NCBI RefSeq assembly: GCF_900101545.1
Contig: NZ_FMZU01000010.1
Coordinates: forward strand, 1-64,000
Reading direction: 5' to 3'
Origin: Variovorax sp. CF079
GTDB lineage: Bacteria; Pseudomonadota; Gammaproteobacteria; Burkholderiales; Burkholderiaceae_C
DNA: 64,000 bases
In this document: positions 24,820-34,831 of the stretch, in pieces
Position numbering within the stretch: position 1 is the stretch's first letter
How the letters are laid out: each line of letters opens with the position of its first letter
The notes under the pieces: generated by a model
Seen by the model: the letters and a program-made list of their open reading frames with translations, nothing else
Databases searched by the model: none
Told to the model about the DNA's origin: nothing
Made by a program: the position numbers and the translations under genes

Positions 24820-26052
24820 TCAGCGCAGGTCGTGCGACAGCGGCATGTCGATCGAGCCGTCGATCATCTTCGTCGGTCCTGCCGCGTTCGGATTGATGTC
24901 GAAGTCGAAGATCTGCGTCGGCAGCCAGAGCGTGGCGCAGGCGTTGGGCACGTCGACCACGCCGCTGATGTGGCCCTGCACCGGCGCGGTGCCGAGGATC
25001 GAATAGGCCTGCGCGCCCGAATAGCCGAACTTCTTCAGGTACTCGATGGCGTTCAGGCAGGCCTGGCGGTAGGCGATGTGCACGTCCAGGTAGTACTGCT
25101 TGCCGGCCTCGTCGACCGAGATGCCCTCGAAGATCAGGTAGTCGTTGTAGCTCGGCGTGATCGGGCTGGGCTTGAAGATCGGGTTCTTGATGCCGTACTT
25201 GGCCATGCCGCCCTTGATCAGGCTGACCTTCATGTGCACCCAGCCGGCCATCTCGATCGCGCCGCAGAAGGTGATCTCGCCGTCGCCCTGACTGAAGTGC
25301 AGGTCGCCCACCGAAAGGCCCGCACCATCCACGTACACCGGGAAGAAGACCTTGGAGCCGCGCGACAGATCCTTGATGTCGCAGTTGCCGCCATGCTCGC
25401 GCGGCGGCACGGTGCGCGCGCCCTCGGCGGCGGCCTTGGCCCTCGCCTCGCCCGTCATCTTGCCCATGTGGGCGGTGGCGGCGAAGGGCGGGTTGGCCAG
25501 GCCCGGCACGCGCTCCGGGTCGGTCGCGATCAAGTCGATCTCGCGCTTGTTCCACATGTCCAGCATCGGCTTGTCCGGCAGGCAGCCGATCAGGCCCGGG
25601 TGGATCAGGCCCGCGAAGTTGACGCCCGGCACATGGCGCGAGCTGGTGAACATGCCCTTGAAGTCCCAGATCGACTTTTGTGCTTCGGGGAAATGGTCGG
25701 TGAGGAAGCCGCCGCCGTTCTTCTTCGAGAAGAAGCCGTTGAAACCCCAGAGGCTGTCTTGCTTGGCGCCGATGTCCAGCAGGTCCACCACCAGCAGGTC
25801 GCCGGGCTCGGCGCCCTTCACGCCCACCGGGCCCGAGAGGTAGTGCACGGTGCTCAGGTCGATGTCGCGCACATCGTCGGCGCTGTCGTCGTTCTTGATG
25901 AAGCCGCCGGTCCAGTCGAAGGTCTCGAGGATGAAGTCGTCGCCCGGGTTGACCCAGCAGGCCATCGGGATGTCCGGATGCCAGCGGTTGTGGATCAACT
26001 CGTTCTCGGTGGGCGACTGGGTGAGGTCGACCTTGATCAGGGTGTCGGTCAT
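24820..26052 (-). CDS. fmdA: Formamidase (FmdA/AmdA family)
   Basis: 410 residues, the normal FmdA length, hydrolysing formamide to formate and ammonia. Typical blocks are IHNRWHPDIPMACWVNPGDD, the metal-site region GGNCDIKDLSRGSKVFFPV, VGDLHFSQGDGEITFCGAIE, and the C-terminal GVVDVPNACATLWLPTQIFDFDI. The start MTDTLIKVDLTQSP is chosen over an upstream ATG in a 15-codon extension. It is followed by fmdB and lies 177 bp downstream of the urea/amide ABC transporter genes, with a structured repeat between. Confidence 0.95.
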   Translation of the reverse strand: MTDTLIKVDLTQSPTENELIHNRWHPDIPMACWVNPGDDFILETFDWTGGFIKNDDSADDVRDIDLSTVHYLSGPVGVKGAEPGDLLVVDLLDIGAKQDSLWGFNGFFSKKNGGGFLTDHFPEAQKSIWDFKGMFTSSRHVPGVNFAGLIHPGLIGCLPDKPMLDMWNKREIDLIATDPERVPGLANPPFAATAHMGKMTGEARAKAAAEGARTVPPREHGGNCDIKDLSRGSKVFFPVYVDGAGLSVGDLHFSQGDGEITFCGAIEMAGWVHMKVSLIKGGMAKYGIKNPIFKPSPITPSYNDYLIFEGISVDEAGKQYYLDVHIAYRQACLNAIEYLKKFGYSGAQAYSILGTAPVQGHISGVVDVPNACATLWLPTQIFDFDINPNAAGPTKMIDGSIDMPLSHDLR

Positions 26053-26115
26053 GCGTGTGCTCCAGGGTTGGTTTGTGATGGATTGCGTGAGCCGCACCGA
26101 AATTCAGCGGCAAGC

Positions 26116-26215
26116 GAAGCGAAGCCCGTTCGGGGGACACCGTGGAACCGGCTTTGCCGGGCCACCGGTGTCGCCCCCTTGAGGGGGGATTCGGCTACAC
26201 GAAGTGAGCAAGAAA
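26116..26215. repeat. Structured intergenic repeat between urtE and fmdA
   Basis: Nested inverted repeats: outer arms GGGGGACACCG (26132) and CGGTGTCGCCCCC (26166), an inner stem CCGGC-TTT-GCCGG (26148-26160), then a second hairpin CCCCC-N4-GGGGG (26174-26187). The flanks GCGAAGCGAAGCC and GAAGTGAGCAAG complete what looks like a dispersed palindromic element of Comamonadaceae. It fills most of the gap and could weaken read-through from urtE into fmdA. Confidence 0.55.
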
Positions 26216-26229
26216 CGGGGGTGGTCATG

Positions 26230-26919
26230 TCACACGGAGAGGTAGGCCTTGATGTGATTGACGTCGGTCTTGTCGCGCGCGGTCTCGTGGACCAGGCGGC
26301 CGCCTTCGATCACGAACAGCCGATCCGCGACGTCCAGCGCGAAGCTCAGCACCTGTTCGGACACGACGATCGTGATCTGCCGCATCTTGCGGATCTCGTT
26401 GAGCGCCTTCGCGATGTCCTTGATGATCGAAGGCTGGATGCCTTCTGTGGGCTCGTCGAGCAGCAGCACCTTGGGTTCGGTGACCAGCGCGCGAGCGATG
26501 GCCAGCTGCTGCTGCTGGCCGCCCGAGAGGTTGCCGCCCTTGCGCCGCTTCATGTCGAAGAGCACCGGGAAAAGCGCATAGATCTCCTCGGGGATGCGCT
26601 TGACCTTGGCGTTCTCCAGGCCGGTCTGGATGTTTTCCTCGACCGTCAGCGTCGGGAAGATCATGCGGCCCTGCGGCACGTAGGCGATGCCCTTGGCCAC
26701 GCGGCGGAAGCTCTCGTCGCGCGACACGTCCTGGCCCGCGACCTCGATTCTTCCGCTCTTGATGGGCAGCACGCCCATCAGGCTCTTGAACAGCGTGGTC
26801 TTGCCCATGCCGTTGCGGCCCATGATGGCGACGGTCTCGTTGGCCCTGGCCTCGAAGGAGATGCCGTGCAACGCCTCGCTCTGGCCGTAGGCGACGTGAA
26901 GGTCTGTCACTTGGAGCAT
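26230..26919 (-). CDS. urtE: Urea/short-chain amide ABC transporter ATP-binding protein UrtE
   Basis: A 229-residue ATPase of the LivF type. Walker A GRNGMGKTTLFK, signature LSGGQQQQLAIARAL, Walker B VLLLDEPTEGIQPSII and the H-loop equivalent VSEQ are all present; the His of the switch is replaced by Gln (VSEQVLSF), as is common in UrtE/LivF. It is the last gene of the urtABCDE set. The fmdAB genes downstream suggest that substrates may include formamide and related amides as well as urea. Confidence 0.92.
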   Translation of the reverse strand: MLQVTDLHVAYGQSEALHGISFEARANETVAIMGRNGMGKTTLFKSLMGVLPIKSGRIEVAGQDVSRDESFRRVAKGIAYVPQGRMIFPTLTVEENIQTGLENAKVKRIPEEIYALFPVLFDMKRRKGGNLSGGQQQQLAIARALVTEPKVLLLDEPTEGIQPSIIKDIAKALNEIRKMRQITIVVSEQVLSFALDVADRLFVIEGGRLVHETARDKTDVNHIKAYLSV

Positions 26920-26932
26920 GGGTCTCTTTCTC

Positions 26933-27679
<747 letters not shown>

Positions 27680-27688
27680 GAAGAATCC

Positions 27689-28894
27689 TCAGGCGCTCTG
27701 GCTGCCGACACCGTCGGGCAGCGAGGGTTCAGCGACAGTGCGGCTCGCCTTCGGCGGCGGCTCCGGATAGTGGGCCTGCGCGGCGGCCAGTTGCTCGGCA
27801 TGCAGCTTCCGCTCGGCGGCGCGGCGCAGCCACCAGGGCTTGATATGGCTCTCCCACAGCCCGGCCAAGCCCATCGGGAAGGCGAGCGTGACGCCGATGA
27901 AGAGCGCGGCCATCAGGAACAGCCACAGATCCGGAAAGCTCTCGGAGAAGAAGGTCTTGCCCGCGTTCACCAGCAGCGCGCCGTACACCGCACCTACCAG
28001 GCTCATGCGCCCGCCGACGGCCGCGAAGATCACCATCTCGATCGAGGGCACGATGCCGACGAAAGACGGCGACATGAAGCCCACCTGCAGCGCGAACATC
28101 GCACCGCCGATGCCCGAGAGCGCGGCGGCGAGGCAGAAGGTGAAGACCTTGAAGTTCGAGACGTCGTAGCCCGAGAAGCGCACCCGGTCTTCCTTGTCGC
28201 GCATGGCGAGCAGCAGCGTGCCGAGCTTGCTCTTCTGGATCCACAGGCACAGCAGGATGCTGGCCATCAGCAGGCCGACGCAGAGGTAGTAGAGGATGTA
28301 CTTGGCGCTGTCGGTGCGCGTGTCCCAGCCCAGCACCGTCTTCAGGTCGGTCATGCCGTTGACGCCGCCGGTGTAGCCCTGCTGGCCGATGATCAGCACC
28401 GACAGGATCAGCGCCACCGCCTGCGTGATGATCGCGAAGTACACGCCGCCCACGCGGCGCTTGAACATCGCGAAGCTGATCAGCCAGGCCAGTGCCGTCG
28501 GCACCGCGATCACCAGGATCACCGTCAGCGGCAGGCTCTTGAAGGGCAGCCAGAGCATCGGCAGCTCGGTGATCTGGTTCCAGTCCATGAAGTCGGGGAT
28601 TCCCGGCGTCGACTGGATCTTGGTGGTCTCGGGGTCCGAGGCCTCCAGCTTCAGGAACATCGCCATCGCGTAGCCCCCGAGCCCGAAGAAGACGCCCTGC
28701 CCCAGGCTCAGCACGCCGCCGTAGCCCCACACCATCACCAGGCCGACGGCGACGAAGGCGTAGGTGAGGTACTTGCCGACCAGGTTGAGGCGGAAGATGT
28801 CGAGCGTCGCCGGCAGCACGACCGCCAGCAGGACCGCCAGCACGATCACGCTCCACAGGCCCGAGCGCTTGAACGAATCGAAAAGCGAAGTCAT
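27689..28894 (-). CDS. urtC: Urea/short-chain amide ABC transporter permease UrtC
   Basis: A 401-residue polytopic inner-membrane permease of the LivM family, beginning MTSLFDSFKRSGLWSVIVLAVLLAVVLPA. Family segments include GLVMVWGYGGVLSLGQGVFFGLGGYAMAMF (named here by its ends, GLVMVWGYGG and GYAMAMF) and the cytoplasmic loop AMRDKEDRVRFSGYDVSNFK that contacts the ATPases. It starts 10 bp after urtB. The last 40 residues are a charged cytoplasmic tail. Confidence 0.93.
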   Translation of the reverse strand: MTSLFDSFKRSGLWSVIVLAVLLAVVLPATLDIFRLNLVGKYLTYAFVAVGLVMVWGYGGVLSLGQGVFFGLGGYAMAMFLKLEASDPETTKIQSTPGIPDFMDWNQITELPMLWLPFKSLPLTVILVIAVPTALAWLISFAMFKRRVGGVYFAIITQAVALILSVLIIGQQGYTGGVNGMTDLKTVLGWDTRTDSAKYILYYLCVGLLMASILLCLWIQKSKLGTLLLAMRDKEDRVRFSGYDVSNFKVFTFCLAAALSGIGGAMFALQVGFMSPSFVGIVPSIEMVIFAAVGGRMSLVGAVYGALLVNAGKTFFSESFPDLWLFLMAALFIGVTLAFPMGLAGLWESHIKPWWLRRAAERKLHAEQLAAAQAHYPEPPPKASRTVAEPSLPDGVGSQSA

Positions 28895-28904
28895 GTGAGA
28901 AGTC

Positions 28905-29819
28905 CTAGCGCCGCACCTTGACGGCAAAGAGGCCTTGCGGGCGCATCATCAGAATGAGCACGATCAGCGAGAGCGTGAGCACCTTGGCCATCGAGCCGGT
29001 GATGAAGAACTCCGAGATCGACTGCGTCTGCGCGATGCCGAAGGCCGACACCACCGTGCCCAGCAGGCTGGCCGCGCCGCCGAAGGTGACGACCAGGAAG
29101 GCGTCGACGATGTAGAGCTGGCCCGAGGTCGGCCCGGTCGAGCCGATGGTGGTGAAGGCCGCGCCCGCCACGCCGGCGATGCCGCAGCCGATCGCGAAGG
29201 TCAAGCGGTCGGTCTTCCTGGTGTCGATGCCGGTCGCGTTGGCCATCTGGCGATTGGCGACCGTGGCGCGCACGCGCAGGCCCCAGCGGCTTCGGTGCAG
29301 CGCGATCAGGATGCCCGCCGTCACGAAGGCGGTGAGCGCCAGCACGAAGAGGCCGTTGATCGGGATGTCCAGCCCCTCGGCCGGCGCCCACGAGCCCATC
29401 AGCCACTCGGGCAGCGTCGGGCTCACTTCCTTGGGCCCGATGCCGGTGCGGAAGATCTGCTGCAGCCCGAGGCTGATGCCCCAGGTGGCCAGCAGGGTGT
29501 CCAGCGGGCGCTTGTAGAGGTGCCGGATCAGCCCCCACTCCACCAGCCAGCCGGCGATGAAGGCGAACACGAAGGCCATCACGATGGCGAGCGGGAAGTA
29601 GTACGGCAGCAAGGCCGGTGCGTGCGCCTCAGTCAGCGTCGAGCCCAGGTAGATCGTGTAGGCCCCGATCGTCATGAACTCGCCGTGCGCCATGTTGATG
29701 ACGCCCATCTGGCCGAAGATGATCGCCAGCCCCAGGCCCATCAGCAGCAGCACCGCGAACAGGCTCAGGCCCGCGAAGCCCTGCATCAGGCCGATGTTCA
29801 ACATGTCCGAAAAGTTCAT
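28905..29819 (-). CDS. urtB: Urea/short-chain amide ABC transporter permease UrtB
   Basis: A 304-residue LivH-type permease with about eight membrane spans. The segment IIFGQMGVINMAHGEFMTIGAY is the family hallmark (given here as GVINMAHGEFM), followed by the ATPase-contact loop ANRQMANATGIDTRKTDRL. This UrtB lacks the long N-terminal extension that some UrtB proteins carry, and resembles the shorter FmdE-like permeases. It is separated from urtA by 127 bp containing an inverted repeat. Confidence 0.9.
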   Translation of the reverse strand: MNFSDMLNIGLMQGFAGLSLFAVLLLMGLGLAIIFGQMGVINMAHGEFMTIGAYTIYLGSTLTEAHAPALLPYYFPLAIVMAFVFAFIAGWLVEWGLIRHLYKRPLDTLLATWGISLGLQQIFRTGIGPKEVSPTLPEWLMGSWAPAEGLDIPINGLFVLALTAFVTAGILIALHRSRWGLRVRATVANRQMANATGIDTRKTDRLTFAIGCGIAGVAGAAFTTIGSTGPTSGQLYIVDAFLVVTFGGAASLLGTVVSAFGIAQTQSISEFFITGSMAKVLTLSLIVLILMMRPQGLFAVKVRR

Positions 29820-29843
29820 GGCGAAGATCCGATGGTTTTGACT

Positions 29844-29936
29844 CCTTCCCCCTCTGGGGGAAGGTTGGGATGGGGGCCAGCAGCGGTCGAATGCGCGCGC
29901 CGCATGCCCCCACCCCTGCCCCCCAGAGGGGGAGGG
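29844..29936. repeat. Imperfect inverted repeat between urtA and urtB
   Basis: The left arm (29844-29877, with CCCCCTCTGGGGG then ATGGGGGC) is matched in inverse orientation by the right arm (29905-29936, GCCCCCACCCCTG then CCCCCAGAGGGGG). Each arm also folds on itself. It resembles a REP/BIME-type element. In the urt operon it lies just after urtA, where an mRNA structure would let binding protein be made in excess over the membrane subunits. Confidence 0.6.
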
Positions 29937-29946
29937 AGCGAAGTCC

Positions 29947-31209
29947 TTACTGGTAGCCTTTGGGGAACGGATCCGGCTTGATGAGCTCGCTCGACTCCGC
30001 CACCACCTTGAAGCTGCCGTCCGGCATGCCCTGCCCGATGCGCGCCTTGCTCCACAGGTGGTGGTTCGGGTCCAGCTTCACGTAGCCTTCGGGCGCGGTC
30101 TTCAGCTCGATGCCCGGCGAAGCGGCGACCACCTTGTCGACGTCGAAGCTGCCGGCCTTCTCGACCGCGGCCTTCCAGAGCCAGGGCCCGAGATAGCCGG
30201 CCTGCGTGACGTCGCCGATCACCGAGTCCTTGCCGTACTTGGCCTTGAAGGCGGCGACGAACTTCTTGTTGTTGTCGTTCGGCAGCGTCTGGAAGTACTT
30301 CATCGACGAATAGAAGCCGGCGAAGTTCTCGCCGCCCACGCCCGTCATCTCGTCCTCCGTCACCGCCAGCGTCAAGAGGAACTGCTTGTCGCCGGTGATG
30401 CCTGCGGCCTTGAGCTGTTTGTAGAAGGCGACGTTGGAGCCGCCCACCACCGCCGCGAAGATGCAGTCCGGCTTGGCGACCTTGATCTTGTTGATCAGCG
30501 AGTTGAAGTTGGTGTGGCCCAGCGGGTAGTACTCCTCGCCCTTGACCGAACCTTTCTGGAAGTTCTCGATGTGCTTGCGCGCGATCTTCATCGAGGTGCG
30601 CGGCCAGATGTAGTCGGAACCGACCAGGAAGAAGGTCTTGGCCTTCTTCTCCTTCGCGCCCCAGTCCAGACCCCAGATGATCTGCTGCGTGGCTTCCTGG
30701 CCGGTGTAGATCACGTTCTTGCTCTGCTCCAGGCCTTCGTAGAAGGTCGGGTAGTACAGGAGGCCGTTCTCCTTCTCGAACACTGGCAGCACCGCCTTGC
30801 GCGAGGCCGAGGTCCAGCAGCCGAACACGGTCGCGACCTTGTCGTTGACCAGCAGCTTCTTCGACTTCTCGGCGAAGGTCGGCCAGTCGGAAGCGCCGTC
30901 TTCCTTGATCACCTTGATCTTGCGCCCGAGGATGCCGCCCATGGCGTTGATCTCGTCGATGGCGAGCTGCTCGGCCTGGATCGAACCGGTCTCGGAAATC
31001 GCCATCGTGCCGCTGGACGAATGCAGCTGGCCGACCGTCACTTCGGTGTCGGTCACCGCGAGCTTGGTGGTGTTCACCTTGGCCGTCGGGAATTGCTGGC
31101 CGAAGGCGAGGCCACCGAGGCCCAGCATCGGCAGCGCGGCGGCGCCCTGGATCAGGCGGCGGCGCTGCTGCAGCAGCGACTCGGGGGAGGCGTTGGGGTC
31201 ACGGGACAT
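29947..31209 (-). CDS. urtA: Urea/short-chain amide ABC transporter substrate-binding protein UrtA
   Basis: A 420-residue periplasmic receptor of the amide/urea family: twin-arginine-like leader RRRLIQGAAALPMLGLGGLAFG, then VTVGQLHSSSGTMAISETG, EDGASDWPTFAEKSKKLL and LGHTNFNSLINKIK, all typical of UrtA/FmdD/AmiC-related proteins. The start MSRDPNASPESLL lies in a 241-bp gap facing the permease-kinase gene; longer frames have no family similarity. Whether urea or formamide/acetamide is the main ligand cannot be told; fmdA downstream and amiE nearby favour amides. Confidence 0.93.
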   Translation of the reverse strand: MSRDPNASPESLLQQRRRLIQGAAALPMLGLGGLAFGQQFPTAKVNTTKLAVTDTEVTVGQLHSSSGTMAISETGSIQAEQLAIDEINAMGGILGRKIKVIKEDGASDWPTFAEKSKKLLVNDKVATVFGCWTSASRKAVLPVFEKENGLLYYPTFYEGLEQSKNVIYTGQEATQQIIWGLDWGAKEKKAKTFFLVGSDYIWPRTSMKIARKHIENFQKGSVKGEEYYPLGHTNFNSLINKIKVAKPDCIFAAVVGGSNVAFYKQLKAAGITGDKQFLLTLAVTEDEMTGVGGENFAGFYSSMKYFQTLPNDNNKKFVAAFKAKYGKDSVIGDVTQAGYLGPWLWKAAVEKAGSFDVDKVVAASPGIELKTAPEGYVKLDPNHHLWSKARIGQGMPDGSFKVVAESSELIKPDPFPKGYQ

Positions 31210-31331
31210 ATCGAACTCTCCAGGCGGGTTGTGAAAAGGCTTTGGGTTGCTGCGCACCACCGCTGTGCATCCAGCCGGCGGTGCGACCGGCACCATGGCC
31301 GCCACTCTAGGAAGAGGACCCGGCGATCCGA

Positions 31332-31349
31332 ATACGTCAATCAACGTAT
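31332..31349. promoter_or_regulatory. TACGT-N6-ACGTA dyad, copy in the urtA/hybrid-kinase promoter gap
   Basis: ATACGT-N6-ACGTAT is a perfect inverted repeat with six-base arms. It is about 125 bp upstream of urtA and 100 bp upstream of the chosen kinase start. Read on the minus strand, 17 bases are identical to 22100-22116 upstream of amiE. It is a good candidate for an operator shared by the amide/urea genes. Confidence 0.72.
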
Positions 31350-31450
31350 CGGGGCCCGCGCCGCCCGGCGCCACACTGCCCGCCTTGCCCACGGCCCAGC
31401 AGGAGCGCTTCTTGCAACGCATGCCTTCCACTGCCGAGCGCCGGAACACC

Positions 31451-34400
31451 ATGCAATCTGTGACAGGCCAGAAAATCTTCAGGATTCGCCGCGACTACAA
31501 CGCCTGGGTCGCCGACGAAACCCTGGAGGACTACGCGCTGCGCTACACGCCGCGCAGCTTTCGCAAGTGGTCGGAGTTCCGGGTCGCTAACACGGCCTTC
31601 GGCGCCACCTCCTTCCTCGCGCTCGAAGCCATCGGCGGCACCATCGCGCTGAGCTACGGTTTCTCGAACGCGGTGTGGGCCATCCTGGTGGTGGGCCTCA
31701 TCACCTTCCTCACCGGCCTGCCGATCGGCTACTACGCAGCCAAGTACGGGCTGGACATGGACCTGCTGACGCGCGGCGCCGGCTTCGGCTATCTCGGCTC
31801 CACGCTGACTTCGCTCATCTACGCGAGCTTCACCTTCATCTTCTTCGCGCTGGAGGCGGCCATCCTCGCGCTCGCGTTGCAGCTCTACTTCGGCTGGCCG
31901 CTGCCGGCGTGCTACCTGGTCTCGTCGCTGGTGGTGATCCCGATCGTGATGTACGGCATCACGCTGATCTCGCGGCTGCAACTGTGGACGCAGCCGATCT
32001 GGATGGTTCTCTTCGTCTGCCCCTACATCGCAGTGCTGCTGAAGAACCCGCAGGCCTTCAGCGATTTCACCAGCCTCTCGGGCCGCATTTCGAGCAGCAG
32101 CGGCTTCGACGCCATCATGTTCGGCGCCGGCGCGACAGTGGCCTTCTCGCTGGTGGTGCAGATCGGCGAGCAGGTCGACTACCTGCGCTTCCTGCCGGAG
32201 AAGACGCCTGCCAACCGGCGCCGCTGGTGGGGCGCGGTGCTCGTCGCCGGCGCCGGCTGGATCGTGCCGGGCATGCTGAAGATGCTGGGCGGCGCCTTCC
32301 TGGCCTTCCTGGCACTGCAGCATCAGATCCCGAGCGAGCAGGCGGTCGAGCCGACGCAGATGTACCTGGCCGGCTTCGGCTACGTGTTCGGCAACCCGGC
32401 CTGGGTGCTGGGTGCGACCACGCTCTTCGTGGTGGTGTCGCAGATCAAGATCAACCTCACCAATGCCTATGCGGGCTCGCTGGCCTGGTCGAACTTCTTC
32501 GCGCGCCTCACGCACAGCCATCCGGGCCGCGTGGTCTGGCTGGTGTTCAACGTGATGATCGCGGTGCTGCTGATGACGCTGGGCGTCTTCGCTGCGCTCG
32601 AGAACGTGCTGGGCCTCTACAGCAACCTCGCCATCGCCTGGGTCGGCGCGCTGGTGGCCGACCTGGTCATCAACAAGCCGCTGGGCTGGAGCCCGAAGCA
32701 CATCGAGTTCAAGCGCGCGCACCTCTACGACATCAATCCCGTGGGGCTTGGCGCGATGCTGGTGGCCGCGCTGCTGGGCATCGTGGCCTATGCCGGCGCG
32801 CTGGGTCCGCTGGCCCAGGCCTTCTCGCCCTTCATCGCGCTCCTGACTGCCCTCCTCGTCTCGCCGCTGCTCGCCTGGTGGACGCGCGGGCGCTACTACC
32901 TCGCGCGCAGCGGCGACACGCCCTGGGCGCCGGGCCAAAGCGTGAAGTGCTCGGTCTGCGAGAACGCCTTCGAATCGGAGGACATGGCCCATTGCCCGGC
33001 CTACAACGCGCCGATCTGCTCGCTGTGCTGCACGCTGGAGTCGCGCTGCCACGACCGCTGCAAGACCGGTTCGCGCGCGGCCGAGCAGGTCAACACCTGG
33101 TTGACGGCGCTGCTGCCGCCCGCGCTCTCGGCACGGCTCAACTTCCGCGTGGCGCGCTATCTGGTGGTGGCGAGCTCCTTCATCCTGCTGCTGGCCGTGA
33201 TCATGGGCGTGGTGTACGAGCAGCAGCTGATCCAGAGCACGGTGGAGCGCGGCGCGCTGCGCGATGCCTTCCTCAAGGCCTTCGCGCTGCTCTCGCTGGC
33301 CGCGGCGCTGGGCGCCTGGTGGGTGGTGCTCGGCAGCGAAAGCCGCGAGATGGCGCAGGAGGAATCTAATCGCCACAACCACCTGCTCACGCTGGAGATC
33401 GAGGCGCACCAGCGCACCGACGCCGCGCTACAGGCGGCCAAGGACGCGGCCGAGGCCGCCAACCAGGCCAAGACGCGCTACGTGGCCGGCATGACGCACG
33501 AGCTGCGCACGCCGCTCAACAGCATCCTCGGCTACTCGCAGATCCTGTTGAAGGAGGACGGCAAGCAGATCCCGCCGCGCGACGCGCTGCAGACCATCCA
33601 CCACAGCGGCGAGCACATGCTGAGCCTGATCGACGGCCTGCTCGACCTGGCGCGCATCGAAGCCGGCCGGCTGCAGCTGGAGCGCATGCCGCTGCCGCTG
33701 CCCGAGTTCCTCGACGAGGTGGTGCGCATGGTGCGGCCGCAGGCCGAGGCCAAGGGCTTGGCCTTCGTCTTCACGAAGAGCGGGCGGCTGCCGGCCTGGG
33801 TGCAGGCCGATGCCAAGCGGCTGCGGCAGATCCTGATCAACCTGCTCGCGAACGCGGTGCGCTTCACCGATGCCGGCACGGTCACGCTGCACGTCGATGC
33901 GCGGCGGCAGGTGCTGCGCTTCGACGTCGTCGACACCGGCATCGGCGTGGCGCCGCAGGACCACCAGCGCATCTTCCTGCCCTTCGAGCGCGGCGCCGCG
34001 GGCCGCCAGCGCGGCGAACCGGGCACCGGACTGGGCCTGACCATCACCGGCCTCTTGACCTCGCTGATGGGCGGCGAACTCACCTTGACCGCGAGTTCGG
34101 CCGCCGGCAGCACCTTCAGCGTGCGGGTCTACTTGCGCGAGGTGCCCGATCCCGGACCGCAGGCCGAGCCGCAACGCCAGATCTCCGGCTACTTCGGCCC
34201 ACGCCGCACGCTGCTGGTGGTGGACGACCAGCCGGTGCAGCGCCAAATGCTGGCCGGCATGCTGGCGCCGCTGGGCTTCGACGTGCGCGAGGCCGCCAGC
34301 GGCACCGAGTGCCTCGACAGCCTGCGCGAGCACGTGCCCTCGGCCATCCTGCTCGACATCAGCATGGACGACATGGACGGCTGGCAGACGGCCGCCCTCG

Positions 34401-34831
34401 TTCGCGCCGCCGGCTTCGACGCGGTGCCGATCGTGATGGTCTCGGCCAACGTGTTCGAGAACCAGGGCGAGCGACTGCGCATGGCCGGCTGCCAGGCCTT
34501 CATCGGCAAGCCGGTGATCGAGTCCGAGCTGATCATGACGCTGGAGCGCCACCTCGGCCTGGAATGGATGGTGCCCGGCCATGCGCCGCCGCCGGCCGAA
34601 GCCGCGCCGCCGCAGCAGCTGGGCCTGCCGGAAGACGCACGCACCGAGCTGATGAGCCTGGTGCAACTCGGCCACGTGCGCGGGTTGCAGCGCGCGCTCG
34701 ACCGCCTCGCGTCCGAAGACGCGACGCTGGCCGCCAGCTGCAGCTACCTGCGCCGCATGGTCATGCGCTTCGAGCTCGAGGATTTCAAGAAAGCCCTTTC
34801 GGAGGATCTGCTGCATGTATCCAACCCCTGA
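31451..34831 (+). CDS. NCS1-type permease / zinc-finger-like / hybrid histidine kinase fusion
   Basis: 1126 residues from MQSVTGQKIF. Residues about 10-480 are a complete NCS1 (purine-cytosine/allantoin/uracil permease-like) transporter with about 12 spans. Next is a Cys-rich module with Cys500, 503, 515, 523, 526, 527, 533 and 537, then two more spans (about 568-588, 607-627) and a helix. HisKA has His683 (MTHELRTPLNSILGYSQ), the HATPase has NLLANAVRF and GTGLGLTI, and a receiver (about 918-1040) has Asp969. A helical tail ends the protein. The design recalls CbrA-like transporter kinases. It is divergent from urtA and overlaps its regulator gene by 17 bp. In-frame ATGs at 31421, 31295 and 31247 are alternatives. 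Urea, an amide or a related nitrogen compound is the likely ligand (inference). Confidence 0.87.
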   Translation: MQSVTGQKIFRIRRDYNAWVADETLEDYALRYTPRSFRKWSEFRVANTAFGATSFLALEAIGGTIALSYGFSNAVWAILVVGLITFLTGLPIGYYAAKYGLDMDLLTRGAGFGYLGSTLTSLIYASFTFIFFALEAAILALALQLYFGWPLPACYLVSSLVVIPIVMYGITLISRLQLWTQPIWMVLFVCPYIAVLLKNPQAFSDFTSLSGRISSSSGFDAIMFGAGATVAFSLVVQIGEQVDYLRFLPEKTPANRRRWWGAVLVAGAGWIVPGMLKMLGGAFLAFLALQHQIPSEQAVEPTQMYLAGFGYVFGNPAWVLGATTLFVVVSQIKINLTNAYAGSLAWSNFFARLTHSHPGRVVWLVFNVMIAVLLMTLGVFAALENVLGLYSNLAIAWVGALVADLVINKPLGWSPKHIEFKRAHLYDINPVGLGAMLVAALLGIVAYAGALGPLAQAFSPFIALLTALLVSPLLAWWTRGRYYLARSGDTPWAPGQSVKCSVCENAFESEDMAHCPAYNAPICSLCCTLESRCHDRCKTGSRAAEQVNTWLTALLPPALSARLNFRVARYLVVASSFILLLAVIMGVVYEQQLIQSTVERGALRDAFLKAFALLSLAAALGAWWVVLGSESREMAQEESNRHNHLLTLEIEAHQRTDAALQAAKDAAEAANQAKTRYVAGMTHELRTPLNSILGYSQILLKEDGKQIPPRDALQTIHHSGEHMLSLIDGLLDLARIEAGRLQLERMPLPLPEFLDEVVRMVRPQAEAKGLAFVFTKSGRLPAWVQADAKRLRQILINLLANAVRFTDAGTVTLHVDARRQVLRFDVVDTGIGVAPQDHQRIFLPFERGAAGRQRGEPGTGLGLTITGLLTSLMGGELTLTASSAAGSTFSVRVYLREVPDPGPQAEPQRQISGYFGPRRTLLVVDDQPVQRQMLAGMLAPLGFDVREAASGTECLDSLREHVPSAILLDISMDDMDGWQTAALVRAAGFDAVPIVMVSANVFENQGERLRMAGCQAFIGKPVIESELIMTLERHLGLEWMVPGHAPPPAEAAPPQQLGLPEDARTELMSLVQLGHVRGLQRALDRLASEDATLAASCSYLRRMVMRFELEDFKKALSEDLLHVSNP

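Noticed and set aside
34564..34828. C-terminal tail of the permease-kinase as an HPt domain
   Set aside because: No His lies in an HPt-like context; the tail resembles the helical end found in many hybrid kinases without phosphotransfer.
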